Translations under genes and position numbers: made by a program
Source: Marinobacter salarius
GTDB taxonomy: Bacteria > Pseudomonadota > Gammaproteobacteria > Pseudomonadales > Oleiphilaceae
Direction: 5' to 3'
Assembly: GCA_000831005.1 (NCBI GenBank)
Contig: CP007152.1
Span: 2,852,001 to 2,916,000 of the forward strand
DNA length: 64,000 bases
Notes under the pieces: generated by a model
Database searches by the model: none
What the model was told of the DNA's origin: nothing
What the model saw: the letters and a program-made list of their open reading frames with translations, nothing else
Shown here: positions 18,065 to 28,434 of the stretch, piece after piece
Layout of the letters: the number at the start of each line of letters is the position of its first letter
Numbering within the stretch: the stretch's first letter is position 1

Positions 18065-18090
18065 ATACACAATATAGGAATATTGTATCC
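18065..18090. promoter_or_regulatory. Palindromic GntR-type box between GntR gene and uraD
   Basis: ATACACAATAT...ATATTGTATCC around a GGA centre. The right arm inverted is GGATACAATAT, identical to the site at 9435-9445 before puuE. It lies just upstream of the putative leftward leader RNA. Confidence 0.5.
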
Positions 18091-18201
18091 CATAAATTAA
18101 TGAATGTCGTCTTTTGTGTATCTTTTGTGGCTTGGTGGTGGTGAGTGATTGCTATGCTGAAGCCAGAGATATTGCCGGCCTGCAAAAAGAATTGCCTCAC
18201 A

Positions 18202-18231
18202 TTGGCGTCTATGTTAATTGTATACGATATT
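18202..18231 (+). promoter_or_regulatory. Promoter of uraD with embedded GTATAC box
   Basis: TTGGCG (18202-18207) and GATATT (18226-18231) are 18 bases apart. ATTGTATACGA lies in the spacer (18217-18227), the same arrangement as at the permease promoter. Confidence 0.4.
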
Positions 18232-18292
18232 CTGGTGTTTCGCTCTGAAGCGTGGGCGCCAATCGCATTCATTGAGGTATCAGGAGTAAACA

Positions 18293-18808
18293 ATGAGCCG
18301 TTTTCGAACCCTGACTCCGTCCAGCCTTGGGCGCGAGGACTTCGTAGCCGCATTTGCGGACATCTATGAGCATTCACCGTGGGTAGCGGATAAAGCCTAT
18401 GAGATGGGCATCGATGAGACATGTGATGAGGTCGAAAGCCTGCATGAGCGGATGGCCAACATCCTTCTCAGTGCGGATCGCGACACCCAGTTGGCCTTGA
18501 TCAACGCCCACCCTGATCTCGCAGGCAAAGCCGCTATGCGTGGAGAGCTTACAGCCTCCAGTACGTCCGAGCAGGCCGGTGCCGGCATTCAGGATTGCAG
18601 CCCGGAAGAGTTTGAGCGCTTTGTCAGGCTGAATGAGGCGTACAAAGCCAAGTTTGGGTTTATTTTTGTGATGGCGGTGCGAGGTAGTAATCGACACCAG
18701 ATACTGGCGTCGTTCGAAGAGCGCATTCACAACTCTCCCGAACAGGAATTTCAGCGTGCCCTGAGCGAGATCAATAAGATTGCCTTATTCCGCCTGCAAG
18801 CCATGTAG
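18293..18808 (+). CDS. uraD: OHCU decarboxylase
   Basis: Decarboxylates 2-oxo-4-hydroxy-4-carboxy-5-ureidoimidazoline to (S)-allantoin, the step after UraH. 171 residues, normal length. The catalytic His is in LINAHPDLAGKAAMRGELT (near residue 76), and KFGFIFVMAVRG and the NRHQILASFEERI segment are conserved. Unlike uraH it is not inside the main operon but has its own promoter next to the GntR gene. Ribosome-binding site CAGGAG. Confidence 0.94.
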   Translation: MSRFRTLTPSSLGREDFVAAFADIYEHSPWVADKAYEMGIDETCDEVESLHERMANILLSADRDTQLALINAHPDLAGKAAMRGELTASSTSEQAGAGIQDCSPEEFERFVRLNEAYKAKFGFIFVMAVRGSNRHQILASFEERIHNSPEQEFQRALSEINKIALFRLQAM

Positions 18809-18947
18809 TGGGCGGGGCCCCGAACCTTTTGTGCATCTGGTTCAAAGTATAGATTTATTAGTCTTTTGAGACTTAGATCCTTTCGTGCTCACTCCGAAAC
18901 TGAACTACACTTTATCGTGTTGTTCCTAACAGGATGTGGGCCGAGAT

Positions 18948-21900
18948 ATGTTCAACGCATGGAAGTCCTTTCAGTCACTGTCCTTGGTTCATTGGGTGGT
19001 GATTTCCCTCTCGTTGCTTCTTACCCTTACCGCCTGGCAGGTTTCGTCCCGAATTGCGGAGGAGAAGGCCAGGGAGCAGTTTGACCATCAGGTGAAACAG
19101 CTCAATGAACTGCTGCGGGACCGGATGCAGAAGTACGAATTTGCATTGATGTCCGGTGCAGGTGCCATCCGGGCCTCAGAGGGCGGCGTAAACCTGGAAA
19201 TGTGGAAGCGCTTCAGCGAAGTGCTGGCGGTTCAGGAGCGTTTGCCAGGTATTAATGGTATCGGCGTTATTGAACGTGTTGCCGCGGAGAATCTAAGCGA
19301 CTATATCGCGGAAGAACAACAGGAGCGTTCCTACTTCCGGGTGCATCCTTCCCATGGTGGCGATGACTTCTGGCCCATTGTCTACATTGAGCCGGAGGCG
19401 TCTAACAACGCGGCCGTTGGGCTCGACATGGCTCATGAATCGAATCGGTACCAGGCCGCGCTCAAAGCAATGCGAACCGGCCAAACCCAGATCACGGGCC
19501 CTATCGTATTGGTACAGGATGAAGAAAAAACACCAGGGTTCCTTTTCTTCCGGCCATTCTACCAATCCGCAGAGGTTCCACCGGCCGATCAACGTGAGTC
19601 ATTGTTCAGCGGGCTGGTTTACGCGCCATTCACGATGTCGAAACTGATGGAAGGCACGCTCGCCAACGTCAACCGGCTTGTTCATTTTCGGGTTACGGAC
19701 GGTGAATCCCGCCTGTACAGCGAACTCGATGAAACCCGCGGCGACAATTACGACCCTACTCCCATGTTCGAGACGTCTTACGTGATGGATATGTATGGTC
19801 GTCAGTGGCATTTCGATGTCCAGACCACGCTGCGCTTCGAAACCTTTAACGCTGGCAAACAGCCCATCATCATTCTGGTCAGTGGGCTCGTTATTAATGC
19901 CTGATTTTTCTGGTCTTTGCGCTCATGGCCAACGCTCGCCGCCGCGCCGAAAGTAAGGTTGTTGAGAAAACAGCTGAGCTGCAGGAAAGCCTGAATTTCA
20001 TTAACACGCTGACTGACCACCTTCCATTAACCGTGTCTGTCTGGGACTCCCGACTCACGTGCCGTTTTATGAACGCCTACGGAGAACACTGGTTCCCGTT
20101 CAGTAAAGAAACAGCCATTGGCCAGAATCTGGAGCAGATGCTTGGCCCCGACCTCGTCAAAGAGCGCAGCAAACATTATCGGCAGGCGCTGGAAGGGAAG
20201 AGCGTTCAGGCCAGTGCTTCGCTTGAAAACCGCAAGGGTGAGATCCGCGATGTTGTGGTCAGTTATCACCCGGTGACTTTGCAGGGTGAGCGGTGTTTCA
20301 TGGCGACCACGATTGACGTAACCGATATCGTGCAGCGTGAAAAGGAGCTGGAAGTTCTGAACGCGGAACTTGAGGAACAGAAGCAGGAGGCGGAATCGGC
20401 GGTGACCGTCAAAACGGCCTTCCTTGCTAATATGAGCCACGAAATCCGCACCCCAATGAACGCGATTATCGGTGTGCTTGTGCTGTTGCAGGAAGCCGGG
20501 TTGGAGGATCACCCACGGCGGCTCGTTAAGAAAGCCTTCTCGGCGTCTGAGGCACTCCTGCAACTTCTGAATGACATTCTTGATCTGTCCAAGATCGAAG
20601 CGGATCACATTGAGCTTGATATCCATCCATTTGATATCGATGCACTGGTTCACCGTAGCGTTGACCTGTTTGCCATTGTTGCGGAAGAAAAAGGCCTGAA
20701 ACTCAGGGTGTCTATTGATCCCGCGACACCCAATCGTGTGTCGGGCGATCTGCTACGCATCTCCCAGATATGCACCAATCTTGTCGGTAATGCCGTCAAA
20801 TTCACCCGCAAGGGCGGTATCGATGTCCGGATTGATTATCGGACTGAGAGTCAGGCAAGCGGCTATCTGCAAATTGAAGTTGTGGATACCGGTGTGGGTA
20901 TCAAACCCGAGGACCAGGGGCGAATTTTTGAGAACTTCCGGCAAGCGGACGAATCCACGAGCCGGAATTTCGGTGGGACCGGGTTAGGCCTTGCCATCAG
21001 CCAAAGACTGGCACTATTGATGAAAGCGGAACTGAACCTGGAGAGCGACATTGGCAAGGGCTCGACTTTCCGGCTTTTGGTGCCTGTCGGTGTCTCCCAG
21101 GATGATGGCACAGTAAGTTCCTCGAGGACGGGAAGGCCGATTCACGTCTTCCATTATGGTTTCCGTGCCAATCTGGCCTTGCTCGAGGATTATCGGGAGC
21201 ATTGGCGCCTGACACTTGAAACCGTCGATGATATGACTCAATGGCCCGCTATCCTTGAGAGTATTGCGAAGGTTGAAGACGTCGAAGACAGGTTCTTCCT
21301 GATAGACATGGAAGGCACGGAACCGAGCCTGCTGGACGGTTTCGTGACCGAGCTCCTGACCGATCCCGGCAGGTACCCGCTCTGGGCCATACTGATCATT
21401 GCCCCTGCCGGCTATTGGCGGGAATGGGTGGCGGACTTCGAGCGTTCCGGCGGGCACATGGCTTTTGAACCCCTGACGCCATCAAAGCTCTTCGAGCACT
21501 TCTCCCAAAGACACGGGAATACTCCGGATTTGCGGGGAGGGGGCAAGCCTCAGTTTGACGGATTATCCGCGCTGGTGGTCGACGATGTGCCCTTGAACTG
21601 CGAAATTGTTGAGAGTTACCTGAGATCGTTTGGTGTCAATGTGCAGTCTGTCCAGACAGGGGGCCAGGCCGTTGAGCGCTTGGGGCAGAGAGGCTTCGAC
21701 CTTATACTGATGGACCTTCACCTGGACGGTGAAACCGGACAGGAGGTGACCGAGCGTATCCATGGCTGCGTCAATGCAAATGACTCGATCATCGTTGCGC
21801 TCTCGGCCTCTATTTCCGATCATGACCGCATGACGGCCAAGGCGGCTGGAATGCAGGACTATCTCACCAAACCGGTGGTTCCCAAGGATATCCAGTTACT

Positions 21901-22558
21901 GCTGGAAACCTACTTTGAAGATCGTCGGTCAGTGGTTTACACGCCCGAGGTGTCCGACGAGAGTGAGGTATCCGACGACACGGAGGTGGCGGTAACGGAC
22001 ATGCCGGACTTTATCTCACGTCAGGCTTACGATCGTCTTTTCAGTGATGATCAAGCGTTGTTCACTCGGTGTGTCAGAAGCTTTATTGCCAGTTCCGCTG
22101 AGATGGTTGCTGATGTCCGGAAGGCAACGCTGGCGGAAGATGCCCGTCACATGGCGCACAAGATCAAGGGGGCTGCTGCCAGTATTGCCGATACAGAGCT
22201 TGCGCAGGTGGCTGGTCTGATTGAGAACGCCCAGGAGGATCATACCTCGTTGTCCATATTACCCCAGTTGCTCAACCTGCTCTTGGAGCACAGCCGACGT
22301 TTGGAGCAGCACTTCGGCTTGATCGCTTCTGGCGACAATGTCGCTGAAACCGACGCAGAGTTACAAATCGTGCTCTCTCGTGTAAAGACGAAACTGGGTG
22401 GCAATCGTATCGCTGAAGATGAAGATTTGAGGGTGATCTTGAATCACCTCATTGCCAGTGGCGAGATGAAACTGGCAAACCAATTGAGGCAAGCGTTGGA
22501 AGTCTATGACTTCCCGCTTGCACTCGCGCTATTGGACGATGTTCCACTGGAGGGATAG
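18948..22558 (+). CDS. CHASE-domain hybrid histidine kinase with REC and HPt (one frame break)
   Basis: Inner-membrane sensor kinase of 1203 residues after repair. Order: membrane segment (~12-30), periplasmic CHASE domain (~70-230, with GINGIGVIERV and FFRPFY), second membrane segment (~308-325), PAS (~345-455), HisKA with ANMSHEIRTPMNAII (phospho-His ~500), HATPase (VGNAVKF, FGGTGLGLAIS), a degenerate receiver-like spacer, REC with LVVDDVP and DLILMDLHLDG (~870-990), and HPt with HMAHKIKGAAASI (~1067). The break is at 19900-19901: CC should be CCC, giving VINALIFLVFALMANARRR and completing the second membrane segment. A GTG at 18936 is an alternative start. It is followed 8 bases later by a REC-GGDEF gene, its likely partner. 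Confidence 0.9.
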
Positions 22559-22566
22559 GCCAGACA

Positions 22567-23478
22567 ATGAGTAATGAAGAACAGCCAGTTGTACTTGTTG
22601 TGGAAGACAATCCCACTGGTATCGCCAGTCTTGTGGGGATACTGGGGGCGGCCTGCGAACTCGTTGTTGCCAAGACGCTGGCCGAGGCAGAGCGATGCCT
22701 TTCGCCGGACATGGACCTTGTACTTCTCGACCTCTACCTGCCCGATGGCAACGGTATTGAGTTTCTTAAACGCTTGAAGTCGGACCCGCTCTACCAGGAA
22801 CTGCCGGTGATCTGTATGTCCGCTTCCGACCAGAGCAGCGATATTGAAGAAGCGTTCAGGGAAGGCGCTATTGATTATGTCCTCAAACCTTTCAACAAGA
22901 TCATTCTGAGTGCCAAGGTTTCAACCTTTGTTGATTTTAAGCGAAAGACGAATTTGCTGGCTGCCCAGGCGTTGCGGGATACACTGACCGGGATCGGCAA
23001 CCGACGGATGTTTGAGCAGCAGTTGGACCTGGAGTGGCGGAGGGCGCTTCGACAGGAACTTTCCCTCGGCCTTGCTCTGGTGGATATGGACCATTTCAAA
23101 AGTATTAATGATCAACATGGGCACGCCCAGGGTGATGTTTGCCTGCAACTGCTGGCGACGTCCATGGAAAAGGCGTTCGGCCGTGCGGGCGATCTGGTGG
23201 CAAGACTCGGCGGCGATGAGTTTGTAGCAATGCTGCCCGGTGCCACGCTCAACAGTACGGTTCGGGCGGCCAAACGTCTGGAGGAGGTTCTGGCAAACGA
23301 ACACGAAAAGTGTCGCCGAAGCGGGCAGGATTGCCCTGGCTTTTCAGTGTCAGTCGGTTGCTACGCTGTCGTTCCTCACAAAGGGACGAATGCTTCAGAG
23401 TTGAAGGAAACAGCGGATCAGTATCTTTATGAAGCAAAGAGGGAAGGGGGGCGTAGCTGTGTCAGACCTGCTATCTAA
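22567..23478 (+). CDS. Response regulator with diguanylate cyclase (REC-GGDEF)
   Basis: 303 residues. REC domain at 8-120 (VVLVVEDNP, DLVLLDLYLPDGNG with the phospho-Asp, and DYVLKPF) joined to a GGDEF domain (DTLTGIGNRRMFEQQ, DMDHFKSIND, ARLGGDEFVAML), whose active site is intact. It probably makes c-di-GMP under control of the upstream hybrid kinase. Its end overlaps the next gene's likely GTG start. Confidence 0.92.
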   Translation: MSNEEQPVVLVVEDNPTGIASLVGILGAACELVVAKTLAEAERCLSPDMDLVLLDLYLPDGNGIEFLKRLKSDPLYQELPVICMSASDQSSDIEEAFREGAIDYVLKPFNKIILSAKVSTFVDFKRKTNLLAAQALRDTLTGIGNRRMFEQQLDLEWRRALRQELSLGLALVDMDHFKSINDQHGHAQGDVCLQLLATSMEKAFGRAGDLVARLGGDEFVAMLPGATLNSTVRAAKRLEEVLANEHEKCRRSGQDCPGFSVSVGCYAVVPHKGTNASELKETADQYLYEAKREGGRSCVRPAI

Positions 23479-25673
23479 GCTGGACCGAGACGACTCGATT
23501 GGAACGCGCCTCTTTCAGGTGAAACCCAAGATCATGGTCGTGGATGACGAACCCACCAATATACGCGTGTTGTCGGATGCACTGAAAAACGATCATGACA
23601 TTATCGTGGCCACCAGTGCGAAACAGGCGTTGGGGCTTCTCGATAGGGAGAACGTCCTCATTTATTGCTACTGGATATCATGATGCCAGACATGGATGGT
23701 CTGGAAATGTGTCGACGGCTGAAGAAACGCCAGGAGCTTCAGCACATTCCGGTTATCTTCATCACGGCACTGATTGACACTGATACCGAGGAAAAGGGGT
23801 TTGAGGCGGGGGCTGTGGATTTTATTCGTAAGCCAATCAGCCTCCCCTCCGTGCGGGCAAGAGTGCGCACGCACATTTCCCTGAAAGGCATGCTCGATCA
23901 CATGGTCGAGCTCAATCAAACGTTAAGTGAGAGATTGCATCAACTGGACCAGTTGAACTGGCGCCTGATGCAGGAACAGAAGCGGGGCCGGGCCGCTGAC
24001 TCAGGGAATCTCTATGAGCAGGCCTTCATGTCGACCTCGGAAGGCATTGCGGTGCTTGATAACGAAGGAAAGATCACCGCAGTGAACCCGTCCTATAGCC
24101 GTATTACCGGTTACTCCGAAGCCGAAGCGTTAGGTCGATATCATGACGTTCTTGATGTGCGCGTGGATAAGCGCCTTAACAGCACCAGTATCCTGGACTA
24201 TCTGGGGGTACATAATCACTGGTCGGGGGAGATCTACAACCGCAGGCGGAATGGGGAGGTTTATCCGGAGCTGAGAACGATCAGCACGATACGGGCTGAT
24301 GACGACCGAGTGACCCACTACGTGACGGTCTTCAACGATATCACCAGCCTTAAAGAGACCGAGCAGCGACTGGAAGAGCTGACCTGGCGGGATCCCGTTA
24401 CCGGGTTCCCCAACCGGGCGCTTTTCCTGGACCAGCTGAGTACCGTACTCAAGTTGTGTCATCACGGTGGTATGGCCACTGCGGTGATCGTTGTTGATAT
24501 CAACAACTTCCGATATATAAACGAGACCTTTGGTTTCGACTGCGGTGATATTGTCATTCAGACGTTTGCCGAGAGGCTCAGGAATGCCTGTCATGAAGAC
24601 GACTCCATCGCTCGTCTGTCGGGCGATGAGTTTGGAATCGTGCTGGCACCAAAGCAGTGGACGTTGGACGAAGCTTACCGGATAGCCCTGCAGTTGTTCG
24701 GGCGTATTCAGGAGGCTCTACGGGAACCCGTGCCTTATCGCTCGGAAGGGGCGTTAACGATAGAGGCAACCGGTGGTATTGCGCTGTACCCAACAGAAAG
24801 CTCCGACATGCCATCCCTCGCTTTGCGCCATGCCGAAACGGCGCACCGAAATGCCAAGGACTCGAACCGGGCTGTTGCGGTGTTTGAAGATTCCATGAGC
24901 GAGAATATCCGGCGGCAAGTGGCGGTGGAGTCGGAACTGGCCCGAGCGATTACCGAGAACGAAATTGCAATGTATGCTCAATCTCAGCATAGCCCGGACC
25001 GGGAACTGGCGGGCATCGAACTTCTGGTTCGCTGGGATCATCCGGAAAGAGGGTTGTTGGGGCCCGGTGAATTTATTCCTTTTGCCGAGCGAACCCGGCA
25101 GATTGTCGCCCTGGAGCGCCATATCGTTCGCGTGTGCTGGGAATGTTGGCTCAGATGAGAGCAGATTCGCGAAAGCTCCGCTGCTCGATCAATATTTCCG
25201 CCAAGCACATGGCGGAAGAGGATTTTGCTGAGGCGATCCTCGGGTTGGTTGCAGACTCGGGTTACCCGCCCGCGCTGATTACGTTCGAGCTGACGGAAAG
25301 CGTGATGGTGAAAGATGTGGACGCCGTTGTCGAAAAGATGGAGAAGATACGGAACTTTGGCTGCACGTTCTCGCTGGACGATTTCGGAACAGGTTATTCC
25401 TCGCTTTCCCAATTGCGCCGATTGCCCATATCGGAAATCAAGATTGACCGGTCGTTTGTGCTTTCGGCGCTAAACGATTCCACGTCCGCCGATATCGTCG
25501 ATATGGTGAAACGTATAGGTGAATCCATGAATGTTCGAGTTGTGGCGGAGGGAGTGGAAACGCAAGAACATGCTGATTTCCTGAAAACCCACCATCCGGG
25601 GGTGTATTTACAGGGGTACTTCTTTGGGCGCCCGGCACCGTTATGGACCTTTTTCGTCGAGAAGTCGCACTGA
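23459..25673 (+). CDS. REC-PAS-GGDEF-EAL protein (two frame breaks)
   Basis: c-di-GMP-handling protein of about 738 residues after repair. REC at ~20-140 (KIMVVDDEPTN, LLDIMMPDMDGLEMC), PAS (AFMSTSEGIAVLDNEGKITA), GGDEF-like domain with SGDEF instead of GGDEF (SIARLSGDEFGIVL), and an EAL domain with the key region IELLVRW, plus INISAKHM, FELTESVM, LDDFGTGYSSL and VVAEGVETQEH. EAL catalytic acids are present although the signature reads ELL. Breaks: TTT at 23661 lacks one T, and one base is missing near 25132. Phosphodiesterase activity is the better guess; cyclase activity is uncertain. GTG 23459 is the chosen start, overlapping the previous gene. Confidence 0.87.
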
Positions 25674-25700
25674 ACGCTGCGTCTGGGATGGCCCCGGCTT

Positions 25701-27386
25701 TTACGTCAATGCCTCAATCGCTTTCGCGTCGGTCGCGAAAATATTCTCCTCTTTGATCAGTTGGGCCAGCCCTGTCCTTGAAAGGGCCTCCCTCAACGGA
25801 AGTTTTGGGCCGGACAGGTAGAGGGTAATGCCTCTTGCATCCAGAAAGGACCAGATGTCCTGCAGGGTATCCAGGCCAGTAGAGTCGACCTGATTCAGGG
25901 AGGATGCAGAAATCAGCACGGTTCTCAGATCCGGGGCGGCATCCACTCGCTTGCGGATGGAGCGCTCCAGAACCGGTGCCGTCAGGTAAGTGAGTGAGGC
26001 GTCCATACGTACCCCGAGAACCCCTTCGGCAATGGGCGGCAGCTGATAAAGATGTCGGTCACGAAACCCACCTGACTCATGAACCCCCAGTTCAATGATT
26101 CGCGGCACGGCATGATGATGAAGGAAGGCGAGCAAAGACGCCGCTATGCCCGCCAGAATTCCCCAGTACAGGTTTGGCACGGTGACCAGTGTCACCACCA
26201 GGGTGACGAGAGCTACCATGCCATCCTTGGGGTTTTCACGGCTCAATCGGGTAAGCGAGCGGACATCAATCAGCCGGGTGACGGGCACGATGATGATGGC
26301 GGCGAGGATCGCGGTCGGCAGGTGATACAGGAGCTCGGTAAACCCGAAAAGAGAGATCAGCACGAGCAGTGAGGCGATCAGGGACGCCCTCGCGGTTTTC
26401 GCGCCACTGTAAGCGTTCAGCGCCGTGCGGGAGAACGAACCGCTGACAGGAAAGGCACCGCTGAAGCCGCTGGCCATTTTGGCCAGACCCTGACCGATTA
26501 ACTCCTGATTCCGGTCCCAAGGTTCTCCTGTTATTCGCGACATGGTGCGGCAACTGGACATCGCTTCGGTAAAGCTGATCAGTGCAATGATCGCAGCGGG
26601 CAGCAGAAGCGCCAAGTGCTGGTCAACGGAGAGTGTCAGAGGCAATGAAGGCTGGGGAAGTCCGCTTCCGACCGGACCGATGACCGAGCCGCCAAGCTCT
26701 CCAAATCCCAGCAGATAACTGCCGGCGATGCCAATCAGTGTAACGACCATCACCGCAGGCAGGCGCGCGGTCAATTTTCCGAGTAGCAGCAACGCTGCCA
26801 CGCCACCGAGGCCGAACCCGGCGGTCGCGACCAGCCGCCAGGGGGCGTGTTGCCATTCCTGCCAGAGAGTGGATAGCCAGTTTCCGCCGGCGCCTGTATC
26901 GAAGCCCAGTAGGGCAGGGATCTGTGAAACGATAATGATGACGGCAGCCGCATTCACGAATCCCTGAACGACAGCGTTCGAGATCAGGTTGGCAAGAATG
27001 CCCATGCGGAACGCGCCCATAAGAAACTGCATGAGCCCGGAATAGAGGGCGAGCCATATGGCCATCACCACCCATTCCGGGGACCCCGCTTCGGCCAACG
27101 GTTGCAGCGCCGCGAAGGTCAGCAGGCTGGTTAATGCTACAGGCCCGACCGCAAGCAGTGACGATGAACCGAACAATGCCCCAACAATGCCCGGCAGCAG
27201 TGCCGCGTAGAGACCGGTAACGGGCGGCATCCCCGCGAGTTGGGCGTATGCCAGGGCCTGGGGGATCAGTACCAACCCGACCGTGATGCCGGCAATGGCG
27301 TCCGCCCGGTTCTGCCGTCTCGTGGGTCTGGCCCATGTCAGGAAGGGGAAGAGCCTGACGATCAGTTTACTTGAGGATGCCCGCAT
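25701..27386 (-). CDS. SulP-family anion transporter with STAS domain (first copy)
   Basis: Inner-membrane transporter, 561 residues from ATG 27386 (the frame is open to ATG 27443, 580 residues). SulP signatures GLVLIPQALAYAQLAGMPP and TGLYAALLP near the N-terminus, then GSFSRTALN and TRLIDVRSLTRL, and a C-terminal STAS domain (~455-560) with LISASSLNQVDSTGLDTLQ. SulP proteins carry sulfate, bicarbonate or dicarboxylates; the substrate cannot be read. It is convergent with the EAL gene and not obviously in an operon. Confidence 0.88.
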   Translation of the reverse strand: MRASSSKLIVRLFPFLTWARPTRRQNRADAIAGITVGLVLIPQALAYAQLAGMPPVTGLYAALLPGIVGALFGSSSLLAVGPVALTSLLTFAALQPLAEAGSPEWVVMAIWLALYSGLMQFLMGAFRMGILANLISNAVVQGFVNAAAVIIIVSQIPALLGFDTGAGGNWLSTLWQEWQHAPWRLVATAGFGLGGVAALLLLGKLTARLPAVMVVTLIGIAGSYLLGFGELGGSVIGPVGSGLPQPSLPLTLSVDQHLALLLPAAIIALISFTEAMSSCRTMSRITGEPWDRNQELIGQGLAKMASGFSGAFPVSGSFSRTALNAYSGAKTARASLIASLLVLISLFGFTELLYHLPTAILAAIIIVPVTRLIDVRSLTRLSRENPKDGMVALVTLVVTLVTVPNLYWGILAGIAASLLAFLHHHAVPRIIELGVHESGGFRDRHLYQLPPIAEGVLGVRMDASLTYLTAPVLERSIRKRVDAAPDLRTVLISASSLNQVDSTGLDTLQDIWSFLDARGITLYLSGPKLPLREALSRTGLAQLIKEENIFATDAKAIEALT

Positions 27387-27604
27387 AACAATTCCAATTG
27401 GCAACGTGTCGGTGTAACGCACGTATCCGGTCCGGCTCTCCATTTAAGGGGCTTTGATAACCGTATAGCACATTACCAGCATCGGGATAGAGAAAGTAGA
27501 ATTCGACTCAATGATCTATGCTGTCATTAGGCTGCATGGCACCGCCTCTGGCCTCTGCTGGCCTCTGGAGAGTGCACGAATAAATTCGCTGATGGAGAAG
27601 GCGT

Positions 27605-28144
27605 ATGCAACAGATCCAGAAATACCCCGCGGGCTGGCGGGTACTGCATTGGGTAATGGCGCTGATGGTCCTGACGTTGATACCCGTCGGGCTCTGGATG
27701 GCGTCGCGTGCGGAAGCTGATATCTGGGGGGCGCTGACGAATACCTTGTACAGTGGGCACAAAGCCATAGGTTTTACCGTGCTCCTACTGATGATCCTGC
27801 GGATCGTCGTCAAGATACGGGTAAAAAGCCCACCCTATCCCGAGAGCATGCCCCGCACATTGCAGATTGCAGCCAAGAGCATGCACCACCTGATCTACGT
27901 CATGTTGGTGGTTACGCCTTTGTTTGGCTGGGCCGGTGTGACGGCGTATCCGGCTTTGGGCATCGTGGGCGATGTCAGACTGCCCGCCATGCCTTTTGTG
28001 CCGGAGGACAAGGAATTGGCTGGGAGCTTGTTTGCGATACACGGGTGGCTAGCCATAACGCTAGGTGTTCTGGTCGCAGGCCATATCGCGGCGGCCTTTC
28101 GCCATATGCTCCGTGGGGATGGTATTTTCCGCCGAATGGTTTGA
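27605..28144 (+). CDS. Cytochrome b561 family protein
   Basis: Four-helix membrane di-heme b protein of 179 residues. Axial-ligand His candidates are in RVLHWVMAL (15), LYSGHKAIG (52), SMHHLIYVML and AIHGWLAI. Members move electrons between ubiquinol and acceptors such as superoxide. Single gene, convergent with the formate dehydrogenase operon; no clear partner nearby. Confidence 0.88.
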   Translation: MQQIQKYPAGWRVLHWVMALMVLTLIPVGLWMASRAEADIWGALTNTLYSGHKAIGFTVLLLMILRIVVKIRVKSPPYPESMPRTLQIAAKSMHHLIYVMLVVTPLFGWAGVTAYPALGIVGDVRLPAMPFVPEDKELAGSLFAIHGWLAITLGVLVAGHIAAAFRHMLRGDGIFRRMV

Positions 28145-28187
28145 GTAGGCATGCGAGGACCGCAGCCGGCCTGTTCCGGTGCGATCG

Positions 28188-28424
28188 CTAAGCCAGACAG
28201 ATGCGGTACCGAAGCACCCCGGCATCCTCCTCACGGACCCATTCAATCCGGTGCCCGGTCAGCTCGCACAGCACCTGTAAATCCCGACGACCGCTGGGAT
28301 CATCGGCCAGGAAGTCAACCTGCGTGCCGCTGGGAAGGCCCTGGGTGCGCTTCTTAAAACGCAGAACGGGCAGTGGGCATACCAAACCGATGGCATCGAT
28401 CTGGTAAACCTCTGTTTCATGCAT
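28188..28424 (-). CDS. TusA/SirA-like sulfurtransferase
   Basis: Small sulfur-carrier-like protein of 78 residues. The CPxP motif is in IGLVCPLPVLRFKKR with the active Cys at residue 16. Last gene of the formate dehydrogenase operon, 10 bases after the 41-residue ORF. TusA proteins pass persulfide sulfur; in this context it may supply sulfur to the Mo cofactor of the dehydrogenase, a step normally using FdhD (inference; no fdhD is in the window). The reading frame is open upstream, but the Met at 28424 starts the conserved domain. Confidence 0.82.
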   Translation of the reverse strand: MHETEVYQIDAIGLVCPLPVLRFKKRTQGLPSGTQVDFLADDPSGRRDLQVLCELTGHRIEWVREEDAGVLRYRICLA

Positions 28425-28434
28425 CTGGGACTGT

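Noticed and set aside
17840..18070. Leftward ORF of 76 codons over the GntR-uraD gap
   Set aside because: It runs through the intrinsic terminator, has no ribosome-binding site or recognisable domain, and is better explained as RNA structure.
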